A program made the position numbers and the translations under genes. This document shows positions 1 to 6,906 of a stretch of 50,878 nucleotides of DNA, one piece after another (the first letter of the stretch is position 1; the number at the start of each line of letters is the position of its first letter). The notes under the pieces were generated by a model that was not told the origin of the DNA, searched no databases, and worked only from the letters and a program-made list of their open reading frames with translations. The stretch spans positions 1 through 50,878 of the forward strand of contig MTOQ01000055.1 of the NCBI GenBank assembly GCA_002011735.1, given 5' to 3'. The DNA is from Nitrospirae bacterium JdFR-81 (lineage in GTDB: Bacteria; Nitrospirota; Thermodesulfovibrionia; UBA6902).

Positions 1-176
1 ATAATCCAGCACAATACTCTGAAAAACTAACTGATCCGAGAATCGGAACGTATCGATTCAGAATAGGTGATTACAGAGTTATATTTGATATCGAAGACAA
101 AATCCCAAAAACTTGCACTTCGGAAGTGCAGGTTTTTATATTTTTGTCTAATTGGCAAGGGGAAGGCTTAAGTTAA
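1..176 (+). pseudogene. RelE/ParE-family toxin, truncated 3' fragment
   Basis: An open frame enters from the left edge and stops at 174-176. Its first 30 or so residues contain YRFRIGDYRVIFDIED, the typical late beta-strand segment of RelE/ParE mRNA-interferase toxins. In that family the next residues form a last strand of the type IVVLRVGHRxxIY. Here the frame instead runs into KIPKTCTSEVQVFIF, which is encoded by a terminator-like hairpin at 107-137. The conserved C-terminal His/Arg strand is therefore missing, and the gene looks truncated or recombined at its 3' end. The N-terminus and any antitoxin lie outside the window, so full gene status cannot be judged. Family assignment is from motif recognition; loss of function is inference. 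Confidence 0.55.
107..145. terminator. Intrinsic terminator, probably bidirectional
   Basis: The stem CTTGCACTT/AAGTGCAGG (one G-U pair) closes a CGG loop. It is flanked by five A on the left and five T on the right, with a second T-run at 141-145. The A/T flanks let it work in both directions. It lies inside the 3' end of the truncated RelE-like frame. Confidence 0.7.
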
Positions 177-278
177 ATTTTTCTATAAAATTCCAATTAT
201 TACCACAATAATCTTAAACTTTTACATGAGAGATTCAGTGTTTCGTCAGTGCGGGGATAAGTGAGATGATGATGGAAA

Positions 279-287
279 TGTTATAAT
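279..287 (+). promoter_or_regulatory. Extended -10 promoter (TGT-TATAAT) for the DUF2007-crp pair
   Basis: TGT followed directly by a consensus TATAAT ends 6 nt before the ATG at 294. No Shine-Dalgarno precedes that ATG. Transcription would start at or within a base or two of the start codon, giving a leaderless message. No good -35 is visible, which is usual for extended -10 promoters. Confidence 0.6.
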
Positions 288-293
288 GGGATA

Positions 294-536
294 ATGAATG
301 GATGGGTTGAGATACTCTTTACGTATGATGAGGTCGAGGCCCAGATTGTCAAACAGTTGCTTGAAGGTGAGGGGATCAGGGTGGTAATCGACTCTGCAAA
401 GATAAGGCCCTATCCTGTAAGCATAGGGAGGATAGGGGAGGTGAGGGTGATGGTGAGGGAGGAGGAGTTTGAGAGGGCAAGGGAGATATTGAGGGCAATG
501 GAGGATCGGACAGGGAGGGATGAGGGTGATCGTTGA
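294..536 (+). CDS. DUF2007-family small protein (putative signal-transducing)
   Basis: 80 residues. The order is a short beta strand (EILFTYDEVEAQIVKQLLEGEGI), a central loop and a terminal EVRVMVREEEFERAREIL helix. This is the layout of the DUF2007 family of small 'putative signal transducing' proteins, whose biochemical role is unknown. There is no membrane segment or signal peptide. The gene overlaps the downstream Crp/Fnr gene by 17 bp, so the two are translationally coupled and may act in one regulatory unit. The start at 294 sits 6 nt after a consensus extended -10 box, favouring a leaderless transcript. Family call is fairly confident; function is unknown. Confidence 0.75.
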   Translation: MNGWVEILFTYDEVEAQIVKQLLEGEGIRVVIDSAKIRPYPVSIGRIGEVRVMVREEEFERAREILRAMEDRTGRDEGDR

Positions 537-1203
537 GACCCTTAAGAAGAGTGAGGTATTTTCAGAGCTTTCAGACAGCGAGATAAATGAGATATCAAGA
601 CTGTTTGAGAGAAAGGGTTTCAGGAAGGATGAATATATATTTATGGAGGAGGATCCATCAGACTGGCTGTATATCGTTGCAAGGGGCAGGGTGAAGATCG
701 TAAAGCATTCACTTGCTGGCAAGGATGTGATCCTTGAGATTATACCGCCTGGGGGTATATTTGGTGGTGTCGCTGTCCTCGACAGGAGACCCTTCCCTGC
801 CTCTGCACAGGCTATGGAGCAGACAGATGTGATAAGGATAAGCAGGAAGAAGCTGTTCGATATTATCGAGGACTATCCGGTGCTTAAACTTGCAATGGTC
901 AGGGCATTCAGTAACAGGCTGAGGAATGCCCATGAGACCCTTAAGAACATAGCAACAGAGCGGGTCGAGAGGAGGATCGCCTCGCTCCTCCTGAAGCTCT
1001 CTGAAAAGGTAGGAGTCAGGGAGGGAGAGTATATAAAAATAGACTTTCCCCTGACACGCCAGGAGATAGCAGATATGGTGGGCACCACCGTAGAGACATG
1101 CATAAGGACCATGAGTAAGTTCCAGAAGCAGGGTTTGATAAAGTCATCAGGAGGAAGGATACTGATAAAGGCTGACTCCCTCAATGAGTATCTTGAAGGG
1201 TGA
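520..1203 (+). CDS. Crp/Fnr-family transcriptional regulator
   Basis: 227 residues. Residues about 12-125 form a cyclic-nucleotide-binding-type beta roll (EDPSDWLYIVARGRVKIVK, then IIPPGGIFGGVAVLDRRPFP). A long dimerisation helix follows, then a winged helix at about 150-225 with the recognition-helix segment LTRQEIADMVGTTVETCIRT. No cysteine cluster like that of FNR is present at the N-terminus, so an Fe-S oxygen sensor is unlikely. The effector-pocket Arg-Ser pair of CRP is not clear either (RRPFPASA), so the ligand is unknown. A haem protein such as CooA is not excluded, given the nearby CODH genes, but no haem ligand can be assigned. It is coupled to the DUF2007 gene. Confidence 0.85.
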   Translation: MRVIVETLKKSEVFSELSDSEINEISRLFERKGFRKDEYIFMEEDPSDWLYIVARGRVKIVKHSLAGKDVILEIIPPGGIFGGVAVLDRRPFPASAQAMEQTDVIRISRKKLFDIIEDYPVLKLAMVRAFSNRLRNAHETLKNIATERVERRIASLLLKLSEKVGVREGEYIKIDFPLTRQEIADMVGTTVETCIRTMSKFQKQGLIKSSGGRILIKADSLNEYLEG

Positions 1204-1233
1204 AGGAGTTTTTCAGATCAGAAAGGACTAAGG

Positions 1234-1728
1234 CTATAGCTTCCGCAGGGCCTGGAGTTTCCTTTTGTCTCTCTTTGACAGTCTCCTGGGATTGCCCTTT
1301 CTGCGCTGTGGACGGTGATCCTCTATCTCCTCTTCATATTCTGTATAACCATTTAGTTCAAGGGCCCTGTAAAGCCTTTCTTCAAATTCATCCGATGTAA
1401 TGGGAATGAGATTATACCTCAGGGCAAACTCTGCAATCTCACGATCAGAGCTTATGACTATCCATGGCTTCCTCTCCCTTAAGATTATCCTCATAATAAC
1501 ACTGTCTGCCTTCTCTGCAAGCCTTGAATATATGACCCTTATACCCCCAATCCATGTTACAGTCTCCTCGGCCTTACCATCCTTCCATCCATCAAAGACG
1601 ACCGTGATATCGTGGCCCTTTATCTTTGAGTATTCAGATAGCGTGCTGATCAGCTCATTCCTGGCCTTCTCAAGATCCCTGTGTGCTATCCCCATGAGAT
1701 TATATCCATCGATGAGTAGATACGCCAT
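1234..1728 (-). CDS. YacP-like NYN-domain ribonuclease
   Basis: 164 residues. It begins with LLIDGYNLMG, the PIN/NYN first-strand motif carrying the metal-binding Asp, followed by VVFDGW and VISSDREIAEFA (further acidic active-site positions). The C-terminus is basic (residues about 135-164, rich in Arg/Lys), as in YacP/Rae1-type proteins that cleave mRNA at the ribosome in Firmicutes. It is cytosolic, with no signal peptide. It converges with the crp gene, 30 bp apart. The ATG lies 6 nt downstream of a consensus -10 box with no Shine-Dalgarno. The endoribonuclease role comes from family knowledge; the target RNA is unknown. Confidence 0.8.
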   Translation of the reverse strand: MAYLLIDGYNLMGIAHRDLEKARNELISTLSEYSKIKGHDITVVFDGWKDGKAEETVTWIGGIRVIYSRLAEKADSVIMRIILRERKPWIVISSDREIAEFALRYNLIPITSDEFEERLYRALELNGYTEYEEEIEDHRPQRRKGNPRRLSKRDKRKLQALRKL

Positions 1729-1734
1729 AGATAC

Positions 1735-1740
1735 ATTATA
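1735..1740 (-). promoter_or_regulatory. -10 box TATAAT for the NYN gene, leaderless type
   Basis: A perfect TATAAT on the minus strand ends 6 nt before the ATG at 1728. No Shine-Dalgarno lies between. The -35 region is poor. The spacing puts the transcription start at or next to the A of the ATG. Confidence 0.5.
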
Positions 1741-1815
1741 CTACAGCGATTGATCAGGAATGGTAACCATCAATGGGCAGGGTAGGTTTGAGAAAACGGT
1801 TGCATCATGTCCCAG

Positions 1816-1843
1816 GGCAGTGGGAAACTAAACCCCCACTGCC
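1816..1843 (-). terminator. Hairpin at the end of the CODH/NADH operon
   Basis: The 9-bp perfect stem GGCAGTGGG/CCCACTGCC has a 10-nt loop that contains the TAG stop of the NuoG-like gene. No T-run follows on the minus strand, so it is either a weak terminator or a 3'-end stabilising structure. Confidence 0.4.
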
Positions 1844-3843
1844 TTCTCGGCCTCTCTCAGCCAGAGCAGTCTTGAGGAGTTGATGACACAGGAGTTTGTC
1901 TCTTCCATAAATCGTGCCTCATCTATCTCTAACCCCTCCTTCTTCTCAAAAGGGGAGGGGGAGGGCTTACTCCTGCCCTTAAGTGCCTTCTTTATATCAG
2001 TCTTGCCCTCTTTAATGACCTTGCCCATCACCTTTGCAAGAGAGGCGAGTATCTCTCTGTGCTGTTTTGCCTCTCCGTAGGGCCTGAGGGCCCTGGACAG
2101 CCTCTTTACCCGGCCTGTAAAGCTTACTATACTGCCACTTGACTCATAAGGGGTTGTGGATGGTAACACCAGATCTGCCTCCCTTGCGAGATTGCTCATA
2201 TAAGGGCTCTGTACTACCAGGAATCCGGTGTCCGGTCTCCTCTCCACTGGTGGTTCACCAAAGACATACAACACCTCTGTGGATCCTTCGATCATTTCTT
2301 TCAGTAACTTACCATCAGGCTTTATCCCCGAAAGCACCACTCCTCTGGCGTTCGCCTCATTAGGAACAGCTATAATGTCCATCTTCTTTATAAGTGAAAG
2401 ATTTCTCACAGACCTGAAAAGGGCAGGGGAGGTAAATATCACTATCCTCTCTGCCTCTTTAATCAGATCCGCCACCCTCTCAGTCTCCTCTGTTGTATCA
2501 GTATCTCCTGTCAACTCGCTCAACTCTTTATTGGCCTTCATACCCTTTGATATCATGGATTTTGCAATCTGTTTTATAAGGCCTGGCTCTTCACCCCTTA
2601 GAGTGATATCTGCTACTTCACCTATATCCACTGCCTCTGAGCTTATACTCACCAGTCTTGCACCCCTTGATAGCCTCCTCCTTATTGAGGCGTCCAGTGA
2701 AGGATGTACCCTCTTCCACTGGGAGGGATTGAGCCCAACAAGCAGAATAAGATCTGCGCTGTCTATGTCTGCCGTATCTGAGTCCTTCATGGACTCTTCA
2801 TCTGCATACAGGGATACTGTAGTGGCAATCCTGTCTGTCTTTATCACATCCTCTGCAACCTTAAGAAGGGTTGATATATCTTCATTCATAAGTGCACCTG
2901 TAAGGAGAATGGATGCTTTGCCTTTCGTCAGTCTCTCTGAGAGCAGTTGTAATGCCTCCTCCCAGGTGGTCTCCTTTAATTCTCCATTAACCCTTCTCAA
3001 CGGGGACAGCACCCTCTTATCAGAGGCCACGGCATCATAGCCAAATCTGCCGATAGCACATATATATCTCTGTACCGAGCCATCCTCTCCGCCGGCATTT
3101 ATCTTCATTATGAGATTGTCCTTAGTACTGATAACCGTGTCGCAGGCGCCCCCGCAGAGGAGACATACGGAGTGTGTCCTCTCATAGTCCCATTCCCTTC
3201 CCTTGCGCCATCTGTCTGCCTCAAGTATGGCATTTACAGGACAGGCATCAATACAGCTTCCACAGAAGGTACAGCCTGACTCGTGCAGGGGTTTATCATT
3301 GGCTGTTACAACCTTTGCACCTACACCCCTGCCCATAAAATCCAGGACATTTGTTCCCTGCTCTTTACATACCCTTACACATCTGGCACAGAGTATACAG
3401 TACTCAGGATCCCTTTTTATGAACGGGTTGGATTCATCAGGAGGATAACCAAACTTTTTCCTGCTAAAGCTCGATTCCTTTATCTCTGACTCATAGGCAT
3501 ATCTCTGAAGGGTACATACACCTGCCTTTGTGCAGGTCATGCAATCAAGGGGATGCATGGAAAGGATCAGGTCTATCACAAACTGTCTCATCTCCCTGAG
3601 TTGTTCAGTATCTGTATTGACAACCATACCATCCTTTACCTTGGTGGTACATGCAGTTACCGGCCCTCTTCCCCCCTCTATTTCAACGAGGCAGAGTCTG
3701 CACGCACCAATACCCCTCATACCCTTTATATAACAGAGGTTGGGTATCTCCACCCCTGCCTGGGATGCAGCATCTATAAGATTGGTCCCCTCAGGGACCT
3801 TCACTGTCTTGCCATTTATCGTAACTCCTACCTTCTTTGCCAT
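1828..3843 (-). CDS. NuoG/HydA-like Fe-S subunit without catalytic centre
   Basis: 671 residues. Residues 1-80 are a [2Fe-2S] ferredoxin domain (LCYIKGMRGIGACRLC, then ACTTKV). Next is the His-Cys3 [4Fe-4S] motif HPLDCMTCTKAGVC, then two classic [4Fe-4S] motifs, CILCARCVRVC and CTFCGSCIDAC. A further CLLCGGAC...YICAIG matches the N7-type cluster at the head of the molybdopterin-oxidoreductase fold that fills residues about 225-600. No Sec or Cys sits at the usual Mo/W-ligand site: the text after the fourth Cys reads AIGRFGYD, as in NuoG. The tail is not an H-cluster domain. It therefore looks like an electron-wire subunit, not a formate dehydrogenase or hydrogenase. It is last in the minus operon, 59 bp after the small Fe-S gene, with a good Shine-Dalgarno (AAAGGAAAG). 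Partnership with the NuoE/F-like proteins and CODH is inferred from gene order. Confidence 0.8.
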   Translation of the reverse strand: MAKKVGVTINGKTVKVPEGTNLIDAASQAGVEIPNLCYIKGMRGIGACRLCLVEIEGGRGPVTACTTKVKDGMVVNTDTEQLREMRQFVIDLILSMHPLDCMTCTKAGVCTLQRYAYESEIKESSFSRKKFGYPPDESNPFIKRDPEYCILCARCVRVCKEQGTNVLDFMGRGVGAKVVTANDKPLHESGCTFCGSCIDACPVNAILEADRWRKGREWDYERTHSVCLLCGGACDTVISTKDNLIMKINAGGEDGSVQRYICAIGRFGYDAVASDKRVLSPLRRVNGELKETTWEEALQLLSERLTKGKASILLTGALMNEDISTLLKVAEDVIKTDRIATTVSLYADEESMKDSDTADIDSADLILLVGLNPSQWKRVHPSLDASIRRRLSRGARLVSISSEAVDIGEVADITLRGEEPGLIKQIAKSMISKGMKANKELSELTGDTDTTEETERVADLIKEAERIVIFTSPALFRSVRNLSLIKKMDIIAVPNEANARGVVLSGIKPDGKLLKEMIEGSTEVLYVFGEPPVERRPDTGFLVVQSPYMSNLAREADLVLPSTTPYESSGSIVSFTGRVKRLSRALRPYGEAKQHREILASLAKVMGKVIKEGKTDIKKALKGRSKPSPSPFEKKEGLEIDEARFMEETNSCVINSSRLLWLREAEKAVGV

Positions 3844-3902
3844 CTTTCCTTTAGACCCCCTTTAAATTTATATTTTTGTATACAAAGTAAGCTTATTTAT
3901 AC

Positions 3903-4499
3903 CTATGCCCCAACCTTCTCCTCTGATACAGCTATGGCCTCAATAATAATAGCTCCTTCGGGACACACCTTTATACATTCACCACACTTTGTGCATCTCT
4001 TCTGGGCTATCTCAAAAGGCAGATAGCCTGAGAGAAAAGGCTTCTTCTTCTCGCCTATAATGGCGTTGTCCTTACAGACATCCTTGCAGAGCCCGCACAT
4101 GGTGCATCTTTCAGGTATGATGATGAACCTGATGTGGCTCTTGCACTCCATGTCAGGGCATTCTCCATTGAGGTGTCTCCTGAACTCCTCCATGGTGATC
4201 TTCTCCGAGATAAACTGCGCTGTATCCTTGCCCTTTTTGCACATGGATGCCTTGAGCATATTTGATGCTATCCTCTGGAGTCTCTCTATATCCTCCTCTG
4301 TCGCCTGAGCCTCAACGATCCTCCTGAGCCTTATCCTTGCCTCATAACTCCCCATGGAGCATGGGAAGCATCTACCACACATGGGTTCTGCAAGGAATTC
4401 CTCAATGAATACGAGTGACTGCTGGACAGGGCACTTCTTCTCCTCTGCCTTTGCCTGTACATCCTTCATTGTCATGGGCCTTGCCTTCTCTTCCATCAT
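3903..4499 (-). CDS. Small Fe-S subunit: NuoF-type N3 cluster domain plus 2x[4Fe-4S]
   Basis: 198 residues from the ATG at 4499, which overlaps the stop of the NuoF-like gene by one base (TAATG). This coupling decides the start; a longer frame upstream is only a shadow of NuoF. Residues about 22-110 resemble the C-terminal Fe-S domain of NuoF (MCGRCFPCSMG, with a later SMCKKG supplying the fourth Cys). Residues about 130-190 hold two ferredoxin motifs, CTMCGLCKDVC and CTKCGECIKVC. No FMN- or NAD-binding part is present, so it repeats the tail of its neighbour without the flavin head. A role as an extra electron relay between the flavin subunit and CODH or ferredoxin is inference. Confidence 0.75.
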   Translation of the reverse strand: MMEEKARPMTMKDVQAKAEEKKCPVQQSLVFIEEFLAEPMCGRCFPCSMGSYEARIRLRRIVEAQATEEDIERLQRIASNMLKASMCKKGKDTAQFISEKITMEEFRRHLNGECPDMECKSHIRFIIIPERCTMCGLCKDVCKDNAIIGEKKKPFLSGYLPFEIAQKRCTKCGECIKVCPEGAIIIEAIAVSEEKVGA

Positions 4500-6397
4500 T
4501 ACCCCTGTCTGGTACCTGAGGCAGGCACCTTCTCTCTTTTCTGCTTCTCTATCTTTACCGCACCAATGGGGCATGCCATGTAACAGGCCTTGCACTTGGT
4601 GCAGTAGTCCTGATCTATATAGAACCTGTCCCTGAGCTCCTTTACGGCGCCAAAGGCACATGCCTGTTTGCACAGCCCGCAGAGGAAGCACTCCTCATGG
4701 TCGATCCTGAACACCCCCAGACCGCTGCAGACCTTTGCCCTGCAGTATTTGTCATATATGTGTTCTTCATACTCCTCTCTGAAGTATCTGATGGTTGTAA
4801 GCACCGGATTAGGTGCACTGTTACCAAGACCACAGAGCGAGCCCTTGATTATCTTTCTGCCGAGCTCCTCGAGCCTCTCTATATCGCCGTCCTCTCCCTT
4901 GCCAGATGTGATCCTGTTGAGTATCTCAAGCATGTGATAGGTGCCAATTCTGCATGGAGGACATTTCCCGCATGATTCTGACTGGGTGAATGAGAGGAAG
5001 AACTTTGCAACATCAACCATGCATGTATCCTCATCCATCACAACCATACCACCTGAGCCCATCATTGAACCAACAGAGGTAAGGGAATCAAAATCAACAG
5101 GCATGTCAAGATACTCTTCAGGGATGCAGCCACCTGAAGGGCCGCCTGTCTGCACGGCCTTGAACTTCTTGCCCCCGATTATGCCCCCGCCTATATCGAA
5201 TATTATCTCTCTGAGGGTGATACCCATCGGGACCTCAACAAGCCCTGTGTTCTTCACCTTACCGGTAAGGGCAAAGACCTTTGTTCCTGGAGAGTTCTTT
5301 GTCCCGATGGAGAGGAACCAGTCAGCACCCTTCTCTATGATGGGCGGGACGCAGGCATAGGTCTCTATATTATTGAGGTTGCTCGGATAACCCCATGGCC
5401 CTCCGCCTGGCTCCGAGAGCCTTGGTGGTCTTGGTCTTGGAAAGCCCCTTTCACCTTCAACAGAGGCGACCAGTGCTGTTGACTCACCACATACAAATGC
5501 ACCAGCACCTTCACGGATATCTATTGTGAAGCTGAAGTCAGTACCGAGTATATTCTTTCCGAGCAGACCGAGTTCCTCTGCCTGTTTTATGGCAATGGAG
5601 AGGTTTTCGACCGCAAGGGGATACTCATGCCTTACATAGATGATCCCATACTGCGCGCCTATGGCGTAGGCACAGAGCATCATCCCCTCAAGCAGACTGT
5701 GTGGGTCTCCCTCCATTATGGCCCTGTCCATGAATGCACCTGGATCACCCTCGTCACCATTTGCAAGGACGAGCTTGATCCTGCCAGGCGCCTTCTTGGT
5801 ATGCTCCCATTTCCTGCCTGCCGGGAAGCCTGCCCCACCTCTGCCCCTCAGATTCGCCTTCTTCACCTCCTCAAGGACCTGGTCAGGGCTCATTGTCGCA
5901 AGGGCCTTTTCAATGGCAGAGTAGCCACCAACGGCTATATAGTGATTTATATTCCTTGGATCTATGCTTCCATTGTTTCTCAGGGCAATCCTGAGCTGTT
6001 TCTTATAGTATGGTATGTCGTCGATCACAGGGATCGGTTCTGTAAGGATGCTGTCCCTGTATAGGGACATCCTGTAAGGGGTGTTGCCGAGTATGGTGTA
6101 GTTCAATATATGGGGCACATCAGAGGGTTTTGTCCTCTGATAGAATATGTTTGCTGGCTCCACCCTCAGGACAGGCCCTTTCTGGCAGAAGCCCTGACAT
6201 CCTGTCTTCACAATCTCAAGATCAACCCCTGCCTTTGATGCCTCATCCCTGAACCTCTCAACAAGTCTCTTGGAGCCCGAGGCAACACAGGCAGTGCCAC
6301 AGCACACCCTTGCCCTCGGTCTGTCAGGCCTGAGGGCCTCAACCTTCAGCCTCTCTCTGAGTGCCTTAAGTTCGTTGATGGTGTTTAATCTCTCCAT
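4499..6397 (-). CDS. NuoF/HydB-like NAD(H)-FMN subunit
   Basis: 632 residues, longer than proton-pumping NuoF (about 445) and close to HydB of electron-bifurcating hydrogenases. Residues about 25-115 form a thioredoxin-like [2Fe-2S] domain (CCGTAC, then GCQGFC). The flavin/NAD core follows, with GRGGAGFPAGRKW, NGDEGDPGAFMDRA and CGESTALVASVEG, then an SLBB region and the N3 cluster motif ESCGKCPPCR with a later LCGLG. The C-terminus adds two [4Fe-4S] motifs, CFLCGLCKQAC and CTKCKACYMAC. This whole order is that of HydB/'Bfu'-type flavin subunits. It would exchange hydride with NAD(H) in the cytosol. It lies 23 bp after the NuoE-like gene and is one base coupled to the next gene. Bifurcation with ferredoxin is possible but unproven. 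Confidence 0.85.
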   Translation of the reverse strand: MERLNTINELKALRERLKVEALRPDRPRARVCCGTACVASGSKRLVERFRDEASKAGVDLEIVKTGCQGFCQKGPVLRVEPANIFYQRTKPSDVPHILNYTILGNTPYRMSLYRDSILTEPIPVIDDIPYYKKQLRIALRNNGSIDPRNINHYIAVGGYSAIEKALATMSPDQVLEEVKKANLRGRGGAGFPAGRKWEHTKKAPGRIKLVLANGDEGDPGAFMDRAIMEGDPHSLLEGMMLCAYAIGAQYGIIYVRHEYPLAVENLSIAIKQAEELGLLGKNILGTDFSFTIDIREGAGAFVCGESTALVASVEGERGFPRPRPPRLSEPGGGPWGYPSNLNNIETYACVPPIIEKGADWFLSIGTKNSPGTKVFALTGKVKNTGLVEVPMGITLREIIFDIGGGIIGGKKFKAVQTGGPSGGCIPEEYLDMPVDFDSLTSVGSMMGSGGMVVMDEDTCMVDVAKFFLSFTQSESCGKCPPCRIGTYHMLEILNRITSGKGEDGDIERLEELGRKIIKGSLCGLGNSAPNPVLTTIRYFREEYEEHIYDKYCRAKVCSGLGVFRIDHEECFLCGLCKQACAFGAVKELRDRFYIDQDYCTKCKACYMACPIGAVKIEKQKREKVPASGTRQG

Positions 6398-6420
6398 ACC
6401 CTCACCTTTAAGAAGATATA

Positions 6421-6906
6421 TTAACCTGCACCATTGCCCTTTACTGTCTCGATTATCTCTTCTATCTTCTTGGCATCCACCTCACCAACAACCTCTTCAT
6501 TGACGGTCGCAACAGGGGCCAGTCCACAACAGCCGATGCATCCCACAGTCTCAAGGGTCATTGATAGGTCAGGGGTAGTCTCTCCGTCCTTTATATTAAA
6601 GGCCTCTTCCAGCCTCTCAAGCACCTTTGCCGCCCCCCTCACATGACACGCCGTGCCTGTACAGACACGGACGATGTTCCTCCCACGAGGATTGAAATAG
6701 AACTGTTTGTAGAATGATGCCGTGCTGTAGACCTCGGAAAGCGGGATACCGAGTTCCTTAGAGAGCCTTCTCAGGACATCCTCGGGCAGGTAGTTATGCT
6801 CCTTCTGTATTTCGTGAAGTGCCTGGATGAGGATCCCTCTTTTCTTCTGTCTCTCGGTAAGGATCTCTCCTACATGCCCTATCTTCTCATCAACCTTCGG
6901 ACTCAT
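6421..6906 (-). CDS. NuoE/HydC-like thioredoxin-fold [2Fe-2S] subunit
   Basis: 161 residues. An N-terminal helical part (LIQALHEIQKEHNYLPEDVLRRL) is followed by the thioredoxin-like [2Fe-2S] domain, with ligands in VCTGTACHVRG and TVGCIGCCGLAPV, as in NuoE and HydC. The ATG at 6906 lies inside the end of the CODH gene (17-bp overlap), preceded by AGGAGG within the CODH codons, so translation is coupled to CODH. It should form the diflavin-type EF core with the NuoF-like protein encoded next. Family call is very secure; the physical link to CODH is inferred from the overlap. Confidence 0.88.
   Translation of the reverse strand: MSPKVDEKIGHVGEILTERQKKRGILIQALHEIQKEHNYLPEDVLRRLSKELGIPLSEVYSTASFYKQFYFNPRGRNIVRVCTGTACHVRGAAKVLERLEEAFNIKDGETTPDLSMTLETVGCIGCCGLAPVATVNEEVVGEVDAKKIEEIIETVKGNGAG

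Noticed and set aside
520-1203. CooA (haem CO sensor)
   Set aside because: Location near CODH is suggestive, but no CooA-type N-terminal Pro or haem-ligand Cys/His pattern can be assigned.
2228-3040. 270-residue plus-strand frame opposite the NuoG-like gene
   Set aside because: It is Ser/Leu-rich and low in complexity, the mirror of the minus-strand coding sequence, with no ribosome site.
1828-3843. Formate dehydrogenase alpha subunit
   Set aside because: The molybdopterin-type fold is present but there is no Sec or Cys at the metal-ligand site, and the local text follows NuoG.
4500-4691. Longer N-terminus for the small Fe-S protein (262-residue frame)
   Set aside because: The extra part reads the NuoF-like gene in another frame; the TAATG junction at 4499 gives a natural start and conserved sequence begins only after it.
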